The notes under the pieces: model-generated
Databases searched by the model: none
What the model was told of the DNA's origin: nothing
What the model saw: only the letters and a program-made list of their open reading frames with translations
Position numbers and translations under genes: made by a program
From: Zopfochytrium polystomum
Lineage: Eukaryota; Chytridiomycota; Chytridiomycetes; Chytridiales; Chytridiaceae
Assembly (NCBI GenBank): GCA_025765615.1
Contig: JAIVFJ010000058.1
Span: 186,001 to 250,000, forward strand
Direction: 5' to 3'
Length of the DNA: 64,000 nucleotides
Shown here: positions 24,902 to 37,100 of the stretch, one piece after another
How the letters are laid out: each line of letters opens with the position of its first letter
Position numbering within the stretch: position 1 is the stretch's first letter

Positions 24902-26232
24902 ATGGACCCCGAAGTCGTCCAATTGTATCATGGTAACGTCACGTCGTACGATCAGCTTCACATAATCCATACGGCCAATACTCCAACAGCCCCAAGCGCT
25001 CCCGACGCAACCGATGTTTCGTCAAGCCCACCAGTCCTATCTTTCAACTCGCCTCGGACGGCTCACTCGTTCCTCGCACATTACCAGCAAGCGCGACTTT
25101 CGTCCTCCTCCGCAGCGTCAGAGGTGCAGGCGCAGCCGTCCTTCCACTGGGCCTCCGCCTCCCCGTCGACGCCTCCCCGCATTCGCCGCGACCTCCCGCG
25201 GAACACTTACCGTCCGCCAAATCCCGTCAACAACACCAGCATGGACACCGGGCACCCTAACGGCGACGCCGACGACACGGAGCGCGGCTCCGTCTCTGCA
25301 GACGCCGCACGGCCGAGCCCCGCGTCCGAGGTCGTCAACCGCATGCTCCGCGGCCCCGCTTCGCCCGTCGCGGCGCAGCCCCAGCCTCCCCCGTTGCAGT
25401 CCGGCACCTTCCACGACCGCTACGTCTCGACTGCAACCGGCTTCCGCGGGCTGCAGCGTCTCATGACCGAGCTGCACGTCAGCCAGCAGCAGCACCAGCA
25501 GCTGCAACAACGCGCGTCGGGGCTCCCGCGGCCGCAGCAACGCTGGATGCCGCAGGGCGAGTCGGTGACGGTTCACCAGCAGATGCGCCCGCAGTTCAGA
25601 GGAAAGGTCGTGTTTAGGTTGGAGTGTGGCGATTGCGGTGTTGTTGTGGTGAGTGGAGTGACGGCCTCATGAAAACACGCCGTAATTTTCGCTGAAGTGC
25701 GATTCCTTTTTTCCTGTTGTCGTACTCAGTGTGACAGAGGCATGAGGGCAATTCTGCTTGCGGATACTGCGGTCGAACTGTTTTCAACGGACCATCCTCC
25801 AAACGGTAAAGAAACAGAAGACACTGACACGGTGTGTTAGAAGCTATCCCCCTCACTGTGCTGCGATCACATCTTAGGCGTCCAAATGGTGAACGAGGAT
25901 TACGTCACAAAAAACTGCTACTGCCGGATTCGCGATGTGGCTTGCTTGCACTGGTATGACACCCAATATGGCCTCATTCGCTTCTACGGTTGTGTCGAAT
26001 TAAACCAAAATTTATGGGGGAAAATAGTGGAAATATCGTTGGGTATCACGTCACACAGCCCTGCAAGGACTGCTTGTCGTCCTGCAACAACGGACACTTT
26101 TGGATGTTCCATCTCAACCACGTTCAAAGCTCGGAGAGGATTGACAGCTCGAATGGGAACAGGCTGTTTTGGGCGCGACTTCCGCGAGTGGAGAAGGAGA
26201 ACGAGACTCGACTAGTTGGGCCCGGCCGTTGA
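24902..26232 (+). CDS. FAM72-family protein with long N-terminal extension
   Basis: Four exons (24902-25648, 25730-25805, 25878-25953, 26028-26232) with GT-AG borders give 367 residues. An in-frame ATG at 24764 exists, but a 13-A run lies between it and 24902, so the downstream ATG is preferred. The last about 130 residues follow the FAM72 family closely: [73 protein letters not shown] and LFWARLPRVE. The paired Cys suggest zinc binding. The first about 235 residues are disordered, with Ser/Pro-rich and Gln/His-rich stretches (QQQHQQLQQ), and have no counterpart in the roughly 150-residue animal proteins. Animal FAM72 is linked to base-excision repair by association with uracil-DNA glycosylase UNG2; function in fungi is not established. 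Confidence 0.9.
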
Positions 26233-26583
26233 TATTTCTGTGCAAAGAGGAGGAGACGAGAGGAAGCGCTCTGAAATACAGTACATCACCGATTCAATGA
26301 ACGAAGATTTTTCCTTAAAATAATATTAACTGGCTGAAGCATCTCGGGCCAAAGCAACGAGCTGTGTATGTATGCGTGGACAAGCGTTGCACCCTCACCC
26401 TCACACTCTCTTCTCTCCCACTCAACTCACTCAACTCACTCTCATTCACTCTCGAATGAAATCGATTGATCGTCCGAGGTATTCTTAAATTTCCTGGGAA
26501 CCATTTCAGAGATTGTGGAAACCCCCACAACCCCACAGCTGCAAGCAAATTTTCGCTTTCATTGATTTGTTTTGCGTTTTATT

Positions 26584-26616
<33 letters not shown>

Positions 26617-27022
26617 TTTCGTTCTTTCTATCTTTTCTTTCTTTTCTTTCTTTCATTTCTTTCTTTCTTTCATTTCTTTCGTTCTTTCTTTCTTTCTTTC
26701 TTTCCTCGTCCCGTTCTTCCGTTCCCCTTTTTTTTTCTTTTGCCAACAACAACACAGCCAACTTCGCCCCGATCGTCCACCCATCCTCTCTCCTCCACAC
26801 CATCCGCGGCAACTGTTTGTTTGGCGGGACCGTTCTTCTAGAAACAACACAACCAACGCAGCCAGCTCCCGCTGTCGGAAGGACTAGGGCGTCTCCTCTT
26901 CTCCTCCTCATCGTCGCGACCTACCCCAATCGATCTTTAACCGCCAAAGGTTAACTTTTTATTGTTCGGATCACGGCCAAAGTGATTACAGCTGACCAAG
27001 CCGACAGAATTCAAGTTGTATC
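26233..27022. other. Intergenic region with CTTT repeats
   Basis: About 790 bp upstream of eEF3. It contains the 3' end of the FAM72-like gene, a CTTT microsatellite and the eEF3 promoter and leader. No gene. Confidence 0.6.
26578..26704. repeat. Imperfect (CTTT)n microsatellite
   Basis: About 125 bp of TTTC/CTTT units with scattered interruptions (ATTT, GTTC, CTAT). It makes long Phe/Ser/Leu frames in all plus-strand phases, which are not genes. Confidence 0.9.
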
Positions 27023-30000
27023 ATGTCTACCAACGAGAAGAAGTTGCAGCTGGTCGCTGAACTGTTGAAGACCCTCACCGCCAATGCTACCCCCACCGGC
27101 GACCGCAAGAGCGCGGCAGATGACCTCGCCGCAATTGTCAACGCCCACTCCAAGGGACTCGTCTCTTACCACATTCTGGAAAAGCTGAAAAAGGCAGCAA
27201 CCGACAAGAAGAGTGCGCAAAGCCGAGAGGGCGCAATGTACGCATATGCTGCCATTGCCAAAACGATGAAGAGCGACGAAGTTCCTCTTTTGCTTCAGGC
27301 TCTTCCCGTTGTTCTCACTGAGCAGGGTAAGTTACATTTCTTCCCCTTTTTTTCTTCTTCCTCGCCTTACGCGATGGCTGATCTCTGACAACGGACAGGC
27401 GACAAATCGGCTGTGGTCAAGCAAGCTGCGGATGCCGCGGCACAAGCACTTCTCCGCTACGCTACTCGAATTGCCGACGATTCCATGATCACTGCGCAGC
27501 CGTACCTCATCAAGTACCTTCCCTCGATTCTCAGCGCTGCGGGTGAGAAGAAGTGCTCGAAAGATGTCAAGAACTTGGCTTCGGCCACGGTAAAGCGAGT
27601 GTCCACCAAGATCACTCCCAACGCCATCCGCGACATCCTCCCTGCCCTCATTAAGGGACAAGATAGCTTCGAGTCGAAGGGCGCAACTCGTGTCGCATCC
27701 TTGACTGCCATTGCCTCATTCGGTGAATTGGGCCCGGAACAGCTTGGCGCCGCACTTCCGGAAATCGTTCCGGAAATCTCAAAGTCGATTATCGATACCG
27801 ACCCCGCTGTGTCAAAGGCGGCCGAGCAAGCTCTGTCGGCGGCCTGTGAAGTTATTGGCAATCGCGATCTGGAGCACATGACTGGCCCCATTTTGCGTTC
27901 AATCACACACCCTGAGGAAACCAAGGAGATCATGCACAAGCTGGCTGGTGTCACCTTTGTTCAGTCTGTCGAGTCGCCCGCCCTTGCAATGATTACGCCT
28001 CTCCTGATCCGTGGTCTTCAATCGGGCGTTACGGCGACCATGCGCCAGTCTGCAGTTATTATCGACAACGTGTCTCGTCTTGTCAATGACCCTATCGATG
28101 CTGCTCCATTCATGGGGCTCCTGCTTCCCGCTCTTGCCAAGGCTTGCGAAGTTATTGCGGACCCCGAGGCTCGTGGTGTCGCTTTGAAAACCCAAGCTGC
28201 CATGGAGAAGCTGAACGTTCTCGTTGAGAAGGAAAAGGCTCGTCAGAAGTATGTCGACCTTGATCTCGTCATTGAGGCCATCAAGCAGAAGATCGCGGTT
28301 CATGACGGCCACGATATGGATGTTTGGTTCCACCACGTTGGACAGCTCTGCTGCTCCCTGATGACGCTCAGGAAGTTTGATGAAGATAGCTGGAAGGAAG
28401 TGGAGAAATTCTTGCTTGTTGTGGACCACAAAGCCACCCACTCTATCGAGTCTCTCCGCCTCGAGTGCGAAGCAATGGTCAAGCCGCTTCGTGCTGAGAA
28501 CGAAGAAGATGACGAAGAAGGCGAGGAGCTTTGCAACTGCACTTTCACTCTTGCGTACGGTACCAAGATCTTGCTCCACAACACTCAGATGCGACTGAAA
28601 CGAGGTGCTAAGTACGGTCTGCTTGGTGGTAACGACTCTGGCAAGACCACTCTCATGAGGTCAATTGCCAACGGCTCAGTTGAGGGCTTCCCTGACGCGT
28701 CAGAGGTCCGGACAGTGTTCGTCGAGGCTGATATTCTTGGAGAGCTCTCTCACTTGTCCTGCGTGGACTACATTCTCAACGACCCTCGCCTGGCTGGCGT
28801 GAAACGGGAGGACATTCTCAGTGTCCTTGCTACTGTCGGTTTCACTGAAACTGGAAAAGCCAAGCCCAACCACGCTGTGTCGACCCTCTCTGGTGGATGG
28901 CGTATGAAGCTTGCGCTTGCGCGTGCTATGCTCCAGCGTGCCGATATTCTTTTGCTCGACGAACCCACCAACCACCTTGACGTACTCAATGTGAAGTGGG
29001 TTATCAACTACATCAACTCTCTGAAGAACGTCACTTGCATCATGGTGTCGCACGACCGGAACTTCTTGAACTCCTGCTGCACCAACATTCTGCAAATTGA
29101 TCGCCTCAAGCTGAACCCGTTCAAGGGTAACCTTGATGCGTTTATTGCGAAGAACCCTGACGCCAAGGCCTACTTCTCGCTCAAGGAGTCGAAGCTCACC
29201 TTCAAGTTCCCCGAGCCTGGGCCAATTGAGGGAATCAAGTCTCGCTCAAAGGCGCTGATGAAGATGTCTCACTGTGACTTTACATACCCTGGAAACACCA
29301 CTCCCACCCTGTTTGACATTTCCATCCAAGTGTCGATGGCGTCCCGAGTGGGTTGCGTCGGCGAAAACGGTGCAGGCAAATCCACCATGATCAAGGTGCT
29401 TACAGGAGAGGTTGTCCCCCAAACTGGTGACGTGTGGCGCCACCCCAACGCTCGTGTCGCGTATGTTGCCCAGCACGCATTCCACCACATAGAGAACCAC
29501 TTGGACAAGACACCGAACGAGTACATTCGTTGGCGGTATGCGGACGGCTCAGACAAGGAGTCCCTAGTGAAGGTCTCCATGATTTTGACCCCTGAAGAGA
29601 AGAAGCTGCAAGGCACAGCACAGCAGATCTCGTGGAAGGCTTCTGACGGCAAGCTTGTGACGGCCAAGAAGCAAGTCAATCAGCTTACAGGCCTGCGTCG
29701 CACCACAAAGAACGACTTTGAATACGAAGTCATCTTCCAAGGCGAGTCCCGCTCTGTTGAGGGCATCTACCTGGATACCCGCACCCTCCAGAAGATGGGT
29801 TGGGAAAAGGAAGTGAAGGCCATTGACACTCGCCTGGCGCAGGCCGCTGGCATGTATGTGCGGACTCTATCTTCGGCGATGGTTGAGCAGCACCTTGGAG
29901 ACGTCGGGCTCGAGGCTGAGTTTGCTACCCACTACCGCATGTCTGCTCTCTCCGGTGGTCAGAAAGTGAAGGTTGTCATGGCGGCTGCTCTCTGGAACCA

Positions 30001-30406
30001 ACCTCACATTCTCATTCTGGACGAGCCCACTAACTACCTCGACCGTGAGGCCCTCGGTGCACTCGCCAAAGCCATCGAAGAGTTTGGCGGAGGCGTTGTC
30101 ATTATTTCGCACAACAGCGAGTTTGTCTCGCAGATTTGCAAGGAAGAATGGCTCATGGACGCTGGTCACCTCACCACCAAAGGTGAGAGCGGTTGGATGG
30201 ACCGTGTTGGCGACAAGCTCGAGGAGCAGGAGGCAATCACTGTCATGGTTGATGCTTTCGGAAACAAGGAGGCTGTTAAGCAAAAGAAGAAGATGTCAAA
30301 GCGTGAGGAGAAGCTCTACGCAAAGAAGTTGAAGGAGAAGATTGACGCTGGTCTTGACTTGGACGACGACGAGTACGAGTTCGCAACGGAGCACAACCTC
30401 TTTTAA
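27023..30406 (+). CDS. TEF3: Translation elongation factor 3 (eEF3)
   Basis: Two exons, 27023-27326 and 27399-30406, with a 72-nt intron, encode 1103 residues, close to the usual length of about 1045. eEF3 is the fungal ribosome-bound ATPase that helps release deacylated tRNA from the E site. HEAT repeats fill residues 1-320 and a four-helix bundle follows. ABC1 carries Walker A GGNDSGKTT (about residue 510), signature LSGGWRMKLALARA and Walker B LLLDEPTNHLD. ABC2 carries GENGAGKST (about residue 757), an inserted chromodomain-like segment around residues 830-895, LSGGQKVKVVMAAALW and LILDEPTNYLD. The C terminus is Lys-rich (KQKKKMSKREEKLYAKKLKE), as in other eEF3s. The coding sequence is rich in C- and T-ending codons unlike its GC-extreme neighbours, fitting high expression. 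Confidence 0.98.
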
Positions 30407-31121
30407 TCTACTGTAAACCTTTGTTTGTGTTGACACCCTTATGCCCTGACCATCTCAGTCAATTCCTCTTGCCCTTAGTTCACTTGTTTCTGTTCCTGCC
30501 TGCTTTTTCTTCTTGATTACCGTACTCATGGACGGAGACGAGTTCTCCTGGTTGTATCCTTTCTTAATAAAGAAGTGTTCCACGTTTTGGGTTTCGTGTA
30601 CGTATCCTAATCGTTGATCACGGAAAATGACTTCCAGCACAAGCAGCGACCAGGCAATAGTATCGGAAAGACACATGGTGTGCAGGAGCATTTTCGAATG
30701 ATCATCAATTACCTTGGTTCTGCCGCGGCGACAGCGGCAGAAAGCGTGCTTTCCCACGCCACGCCTCAACAGGGACTTGCTGTGGACAGATGTCGGAGTT
30801 CGAAATCGTCTCCCCTCCTTCTTCAACCCCGACGCCCAGTGCCACCGCACCGCGACGCCAGCAACGCACCCCACGCTCCACACCATCCTCACGCGCACCG
30901 GCTTCCACTCGCGCCTCGACTTGGAGCCCGACGACGGCTACGTTGTGCGCACCGACCTTGCGATATTTGAACTTCAAGTGGCGCATAACGCAGGTCTTGC
31001 CTCAAAAGCGGAGCAAGTGAACGATCTGTGAAACGAAGAGATCGAGCCGTCGGCAACAAGATCGCGTTCCAGCTCGCGACGGACCAAGCGCACTTGACGA
31101 ACGATCCGTGTCCCGAACACC
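30407..31121. other. Downstream of eEF3; possible 5' exon(s) of the ASH-repeat gene
   Basis: The first 200 bp is probably eEF3 3' UTR. Between about 30790 and 31060 two overlapping plus-strand frames look partly protein-like: one opening MSEFEIVSPPSS and one containing LDLEPDDGYVVRTDLAIFEL. Either could be an upstream exon of the next gene, but I could not splice them in phase to its secure exons. Confidence 0.35.
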
Positions 31122-34100
31122 ATGACCACCCTTTTGGAGGCCGCGACTGCGCTTGCTGCCGATATTGTACGTCGATGAAACGAGTTCTGATCAACAGCTT
31201 TAACGCTTTGGCAACATTCTTGCGATATTCCTTCATCGTTTTAAACGCATGACAAACAGACGAGCCAGAAGAGCCATGAATACGGGAATCACTGGAGGTG
31301 CCTAGTTGCGGGACTAGATTGTGCTGAACCAGCTGAAAGGAATATCGCTCTACGGTGCATCAAAATGGTCGCAAATGTCATGAAGCTATCTCTGTCGGAC
31401 GTATCACTCCAGACCAAGCTGATTCGCTCTCTAGTCGATTTAGTTGTCTCAGACACCGTAAGATTTGAAGAAGGCCCGAACAACTGTAAATCTGATCAAT
31501 TTCGTTAGAATGCAAGCAACCGTTTGCTTGCTCTTTCGTCTTTGGCTGCGGCGTTCGTGTTCGCAGATGGCGAGGGCTTCCCGACCCCTATCAGGGTTGC
31601 GGCCCTAAAAACAATTATCAGTGAGCTCATTCAATCGTTTCCGTCAATGCCGGTCTCTGCGTCTCAGTTTGAAGAGGGAGAGTACGTGCACAACCAGGTT
31701 CTCTGGCGCAGAGTCGTTGCCCTCCACGCCGGCTGCAGTATCCTCAAAACCCCAGAAGCGTCTTCGGAGCACTTTGTTGCGTACACTGACAGCCTTATCC
31801 CCGCTTTACTGCATCCTACTTCCCGGAAGATTCTTAAAGTGGCAGCGCTGCGATTCCTAAATGCTTTACCAACAACGAACGCAAATAGGTGGCGTATTGA
31901 GTCAACTTATCGGCCAATCGTCTGGCGACTCTCAGAGTCCGTCCTTGCCGCCAGCGACCAAAGCGGGTCTGACCTCGACAAGTTCCTGCTTGAGCTGATT
32001 TCTCGCTTTTGGAGCACGTGGTTCATTAAACCGACCGATACCTTCTTGCGGACACTTCTCGCCCAAGATCATGCTTCAGCCTCAGCAATGGAGGGATATC
32101 AGCGAAAGAGACTCCAATTCATTGAAAACGCGTCTTACGCTTCTCCGTGCAATACTCTTGGCGATTGCACTGCGGCATATCTCTCTCTCGCCAAGCAGGC
32201 AACGCGCTTTCGAAGGTCGTTGCCCCTGAAGCCATTTCGTCTTCTCTGTGACGGTAAGGAGCCCTTGTCTCCGCAAAATCTGACACTGCTTTCTCTGACT
32301 CAGATCAGATACCTGTTGATGTCAGCTACGAATACATAGCCGTTGAAGATGGATCCCAACTAAGCTTCAACATTAATCCTCCGACATTTCAGTTCTCACG
32401 CTATCCGTTCACAAAGGAGCTGCACTTACAGAATAAATCCTTAGCAGAGGATATCTGGTTTTCCATACAAACTTCGCCAGCACGATTTTTCAGTGCTACG
32501 CCCGGTTTCGGGGTGGTTCCTGCTGGAAGCTCAGTGACAGTAATGGTTTCTTTTGAGCCCAATCCGTACTGCGAGACTAGAAATCCTGAGATCAATGGTT
32601 TTCTTCGGGTCCGATCGAAAGAAGGACTTCCTTTCGAAAGGTGCGATTCCAGCATTGTATCCAAGCTGAGATGCTGATGCGTTCTTAGAATTGGCCTCAA
32701 AGCGTACAACGAACCAGCAGTCAAGACGTTCCCCGATTCCATCAATTTCGGCTTTTGTCCAAAAGGGGAGACCAAAATCGCAGTCTTTTGGGTACAGAAT
32801 CTTCTCCTGGTTGATTGTCCTTGCGTGATGCTTCTCGCATCTGCAAATTGCTCCGCGTTCATCCTCTCCCCCTCGCAAGCAACGCTTCCTCCAAGGGAAA
32901 AGAGACTTTTTCGAATTCAGTTTGCTCCAACGGCGGATGAAGTTTGCTCGGACGTCTTGTATATTGTCGCTTTCGGAGGGCAAGTGACCCAAATACGAAT
33001 TTTCGCAAGTGGTGGTGAACCAATTCGACTGCTCGACAACCGCATTGATTTTGGCACAACCGACATTTACTATGGGTCGGTTGGTCGCAGAATATTTTTA
33101 CAAAACCGGGACGAGATTAATTCCGTCCCCGTACTTGTGGACTCTAGCACGGACGAAATAGAAGTCAACAAAGGCAAATCGATAATTTTAAAACCCGGTG
33201 AGGTCAAACCAGTTCAATTAAGCTTCACGTCCATTGTTAGTGGACATCGCCAGGAGACCATTAAATTCGAAGCGCCGAGTTCAGCTCTCAAACCAGTGGA
33301 AGTTACGGCCTTCTCTGGGCCAGCTATACTCATTCCCGTGAAAGAAGATATATTTTTCCCCACAGCGCTCACATCGATGCCCTCGATAGTTCAAATTCCA
33401 ATCTCCAACTTGTCGAATTACTCGATTCAGTGCTCTATCACTGTGCCACCTTTGGCACCGTTTACAATGCACCTCATGGATGTGGAATACGCAAACAGAA
33501 AGACCTTGGAGCGATCATCCATTGCAATCGAATCAAAGTTTTATGAAGCACCAGATTGTGTTGGAGTACAATTGATAATCGGTCCACGTATTACAGCTGT
33601 CTACGAGATTATTTTCCTCAGCGCCACTTGGGGGACCTTCCGCGTGCCAATGACAACGACTATTCAAAAGCCCAAACGCCAAATTGTATCAACTCATTTT
33701 CTCAATGCGGTGTCGCTTAACGAAGTGTATCTCAGCCGAGAAAAGCCTCTCCCGCTTATTCAAAGATTTCTTAGAAATCCGGCTGCCGATCCTCCAACCG
33801 GACTTCTCATAAAGAAGGGCAATGAAATTAAAGCGAATCAAGTTTCGCAGAAGAGTTCCGAGGTCTTCGACATCGAACCACCAGTGTTGACCTGCTTTGG
33901 AGCTGGGATCAGCACTTCTGACCACGACATATTCGAGTTTGTGACTATAACAAACATTTCACAAAGCGACCAGCCCTATCAGCTGATGCTCTCCAGCCCC
34001 TTCTACACGGAATTTCCTCCGAGTGGTGAAGTAGCTGCTTTATCTTCAATAGAGATTCCTATCAGGCTCGATTTGCAAAGTGCAATTTTTAACGGTGGAG

Positions 34101-37100
34101 CAGATACGGAGAGCTTTACTATTCACGGTCAAATTACCGTTTTCGACTCCCACGTGAGCAAGGGAATGGTTTCTGCGAGTATTCAAGGTGTTATTGGGAA
34201 CTTGCTTTCCCTCGAAGTGCGAAAAGGAACAGACATGATCAAGTTTCCACACATTCGCGTAATGGAGAAGTCGAGCCGCAAAGTTTTCTTGCGAAACAAG
34301 GCGTCGTTCGAAGTCGTCTGGGAGGGCAGGATACTCCCCATGGCCCGTGGCGCCACTGCTGTCGCGGACTCAGAATGGTGTCCCTTTGGCTTAAGCTCCA
34401 CGAGGATGACACTAAAACCCTTTGAGTTGGCAATCGTCGACATCCTTTTTCAAGCGACAAGCACCGGCGAATATAAAGCCAAACTCAGTATGAACTACAT
34501 CGATCCTGTGACACACGTTGTGAACAACGAGTACCAAAGGCAAAGAATAAAGCGGGAGCTTCCATCCGTACAATTTCGATGTAGCGCAGGGGCACCCGAT
34601 ATAGAGCACGAAATTGATAATTTACATTTTGGCGACGTACTCATCGGTCCCCCTGAGCAACGGATTATATGCTCCAATAATAGTCAGGCTGTGGATGCTG
34701 AGATAGGAATCCTCTGCCCTTATCCGTTTCAGACTCCAAACCCTCGTGTAATGATGACGCTCGGGGTAACTAGAGAATTGCCCATCAGTTTCGAGCCTTC
34801 AAAGCCTGGAGTCTTCAGCCGAGGAATCACTACGTTTGGTCGGTTGCACCAGTCGTTCATACCGGTGTTCGCAAACTGTGGCACGTCCGAGCTCAAGTCC
34901 AACCTGGGTGAACTTCTGAAACTAACCGGCGATCCAATTCCAAAGGATGGCATTGCACCGTCGCAGTATCTTCTTGATTTCGGCATTGTGAATGTGTTCA
35001 GTCCCGCCACAAAAATTTTGAATTTAACAAACTCAGGAACTTTCGAGATGACCATCAAGAATATAGCGATTGGAGAAGACAATCACTTGCGTTGGCGGTT
35101 TCTTGACGATCAAACTCAGGAAATGCAAGCACTTTCCGGCTTTTCGGCGGATCAAGCATTTTGGGAGCAAGATGAAGTGGACTGGGACGAGATTGATTTC
35201 AAGGCAAAGGAGGACAAAAAAGTTACCGACGGTGTGATTGTTGCCACTGTCCACTCTGAGCAATCAAAGTCGACAACCGGCCGTCGCCGTCGCCAAGGCA
35301 AAAGCGTCTCAATCACAAATGCTCCTGCTGTCGGCCTACTCTCTTTGAGCAAAAGTTTTCCCATTCGGCTTCGTCCGCGGCAGACCCTTCCATTGTTTCT
35401 CAGCTTTGGTGCCTTTGAGAAGGTTTGTTTTCAGCAAGCGCTGAAAGAAAAGTAATTTTATTTCTCGAAGGGATTGTATTCAAGCGCCATTCGCATCGAC
35501 ACGGAAAGGGGCTTCGGAGAGACCGAAAGCTTCCAAATGTGGATCAAGGGGGTATTTCAACCACCGCTACAAGTCCACGAGAAGAAGCTGGACTTTGGAA
35601 TCCGTGCGGTGCACAGCACTCATGTGAGTTTGCAAGTTATTTCTGGATCCGAATTAATGCTCGTCACAGGAATGCGACTTGAAGTTTACCAACGGTGGCA
35701 CAACTCCGTTGGCTTGGGTTCTCGAACACGTGCGAACCGACTATATCCCAGCAGTCAAGTTTGACCCTCTTCCTCTCCCATCGCCTATTGCGGCGGTGCG
35801 AAATCCAATCAAAATATTTCCATCATCGGGAAAGCTGGACCCGGGACACACGCAGTGCGTGGACGTGGAATTCAGCCCAAACTTGCCCCAATATGAAGTT
35901 GCTAGTCAGTTTGTTCTAAGAACAGAAAACTACTCCGAAACACCGATATTTATCCATGGTATTGGAGCAAGTAGCAGACTAGTCGCAAAGGAGAATAATG
36001 TTAATTTCGGCGTATTGCTAGTTGGGACCTCAAAGACTTTCCGCCTACCTTTACGAAACAAAGGCATACTGCGAGCTCACTACTTTGTGGAGTCTCTTAG
36101 CACCCAGTTCTCCGCCGACCCCGAGCAAGGTCTCATTGAAGGCGATGGAACGCTTGACCTTGTCGTCACTTTCTCGCCCAAAGTCATTGGCGAGTTTAAA
36201 TCTCTGCTGCGCATCATTACTCACAGCGACGAAAACTACCCTCTTGAGCCACTTCTCATCAACGTTGACGGGATTGGATCCTATCCGGAGCTTGTAGTTC
36301 ACACAAAGGTTGTCGACTTTGGCGTTGCGCTGTTTGCAAACTCGAACAAGAAATCGATCCGCGTGGAGAACAAGGGCTCGGCACAGGCGAGAATTATTTT
36401 CAGTTGCCACCATCCATCTATTTGCCTCGAAGGTGGTAACAACGGGGAAATCGTACTTGCCGCACACTCCATGAATGATCTTGCCATTGTTTATACACCA
36501 AGTGTTGTCGAATACCTGGACATGAAGGTGTTTATAAAATCATCGGACAGTCGCGGAGACTATTTTATGATCCATTTGAAAGGCTCCGTCGGAGTTCCTC
36601 GTCTTATTTTTGAGCCAACTGATATCTTGTCCGCTCTGGACTTTGGCGTTTGCGCTGTCAGGAGCCATCAAAGGAAGACGTTTCTTATTCGAAATGAGGG
36701 AAACATTCGCCTCACGTATTCGATGCGAACGGATTTTGTCGCGGCTTTCACAGATGGCGACGAAATGACACGTCCATTCATTCCCCGAGGGTCCATAGTT
36801 ACGATTGATCCCATTGATGGTGTCCTGGAGGTTGGGGAAGCAAAGAGCGTCACAATATCTTTCCGGCCCGATTCACTCGCTCGCTACCAGTACAAACTAT
36901 TCTTGAAATACGATTTCAGGGAATTGACGGCAGGAATAAGCGGGATCGGTGGACGTGCTATTTTGAGTATAGATTCTCCACTGCGTCTTGTAGATTTCGG
37001 AACTTGCCGCTGTAATCGAATTTTCAGAAAATCACTGATGCTGTCGAATAGAGGAAACCTTGGAGTCCAATACCACGTGCGCCCAGAAGGGGCTGAGAGG

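Noticed and set aside
26466..26954. Phe/Ser/Leu-rich frames of 90-160 codons
   Set aside because: They are translations of the CTTT microsatellite in all phases.
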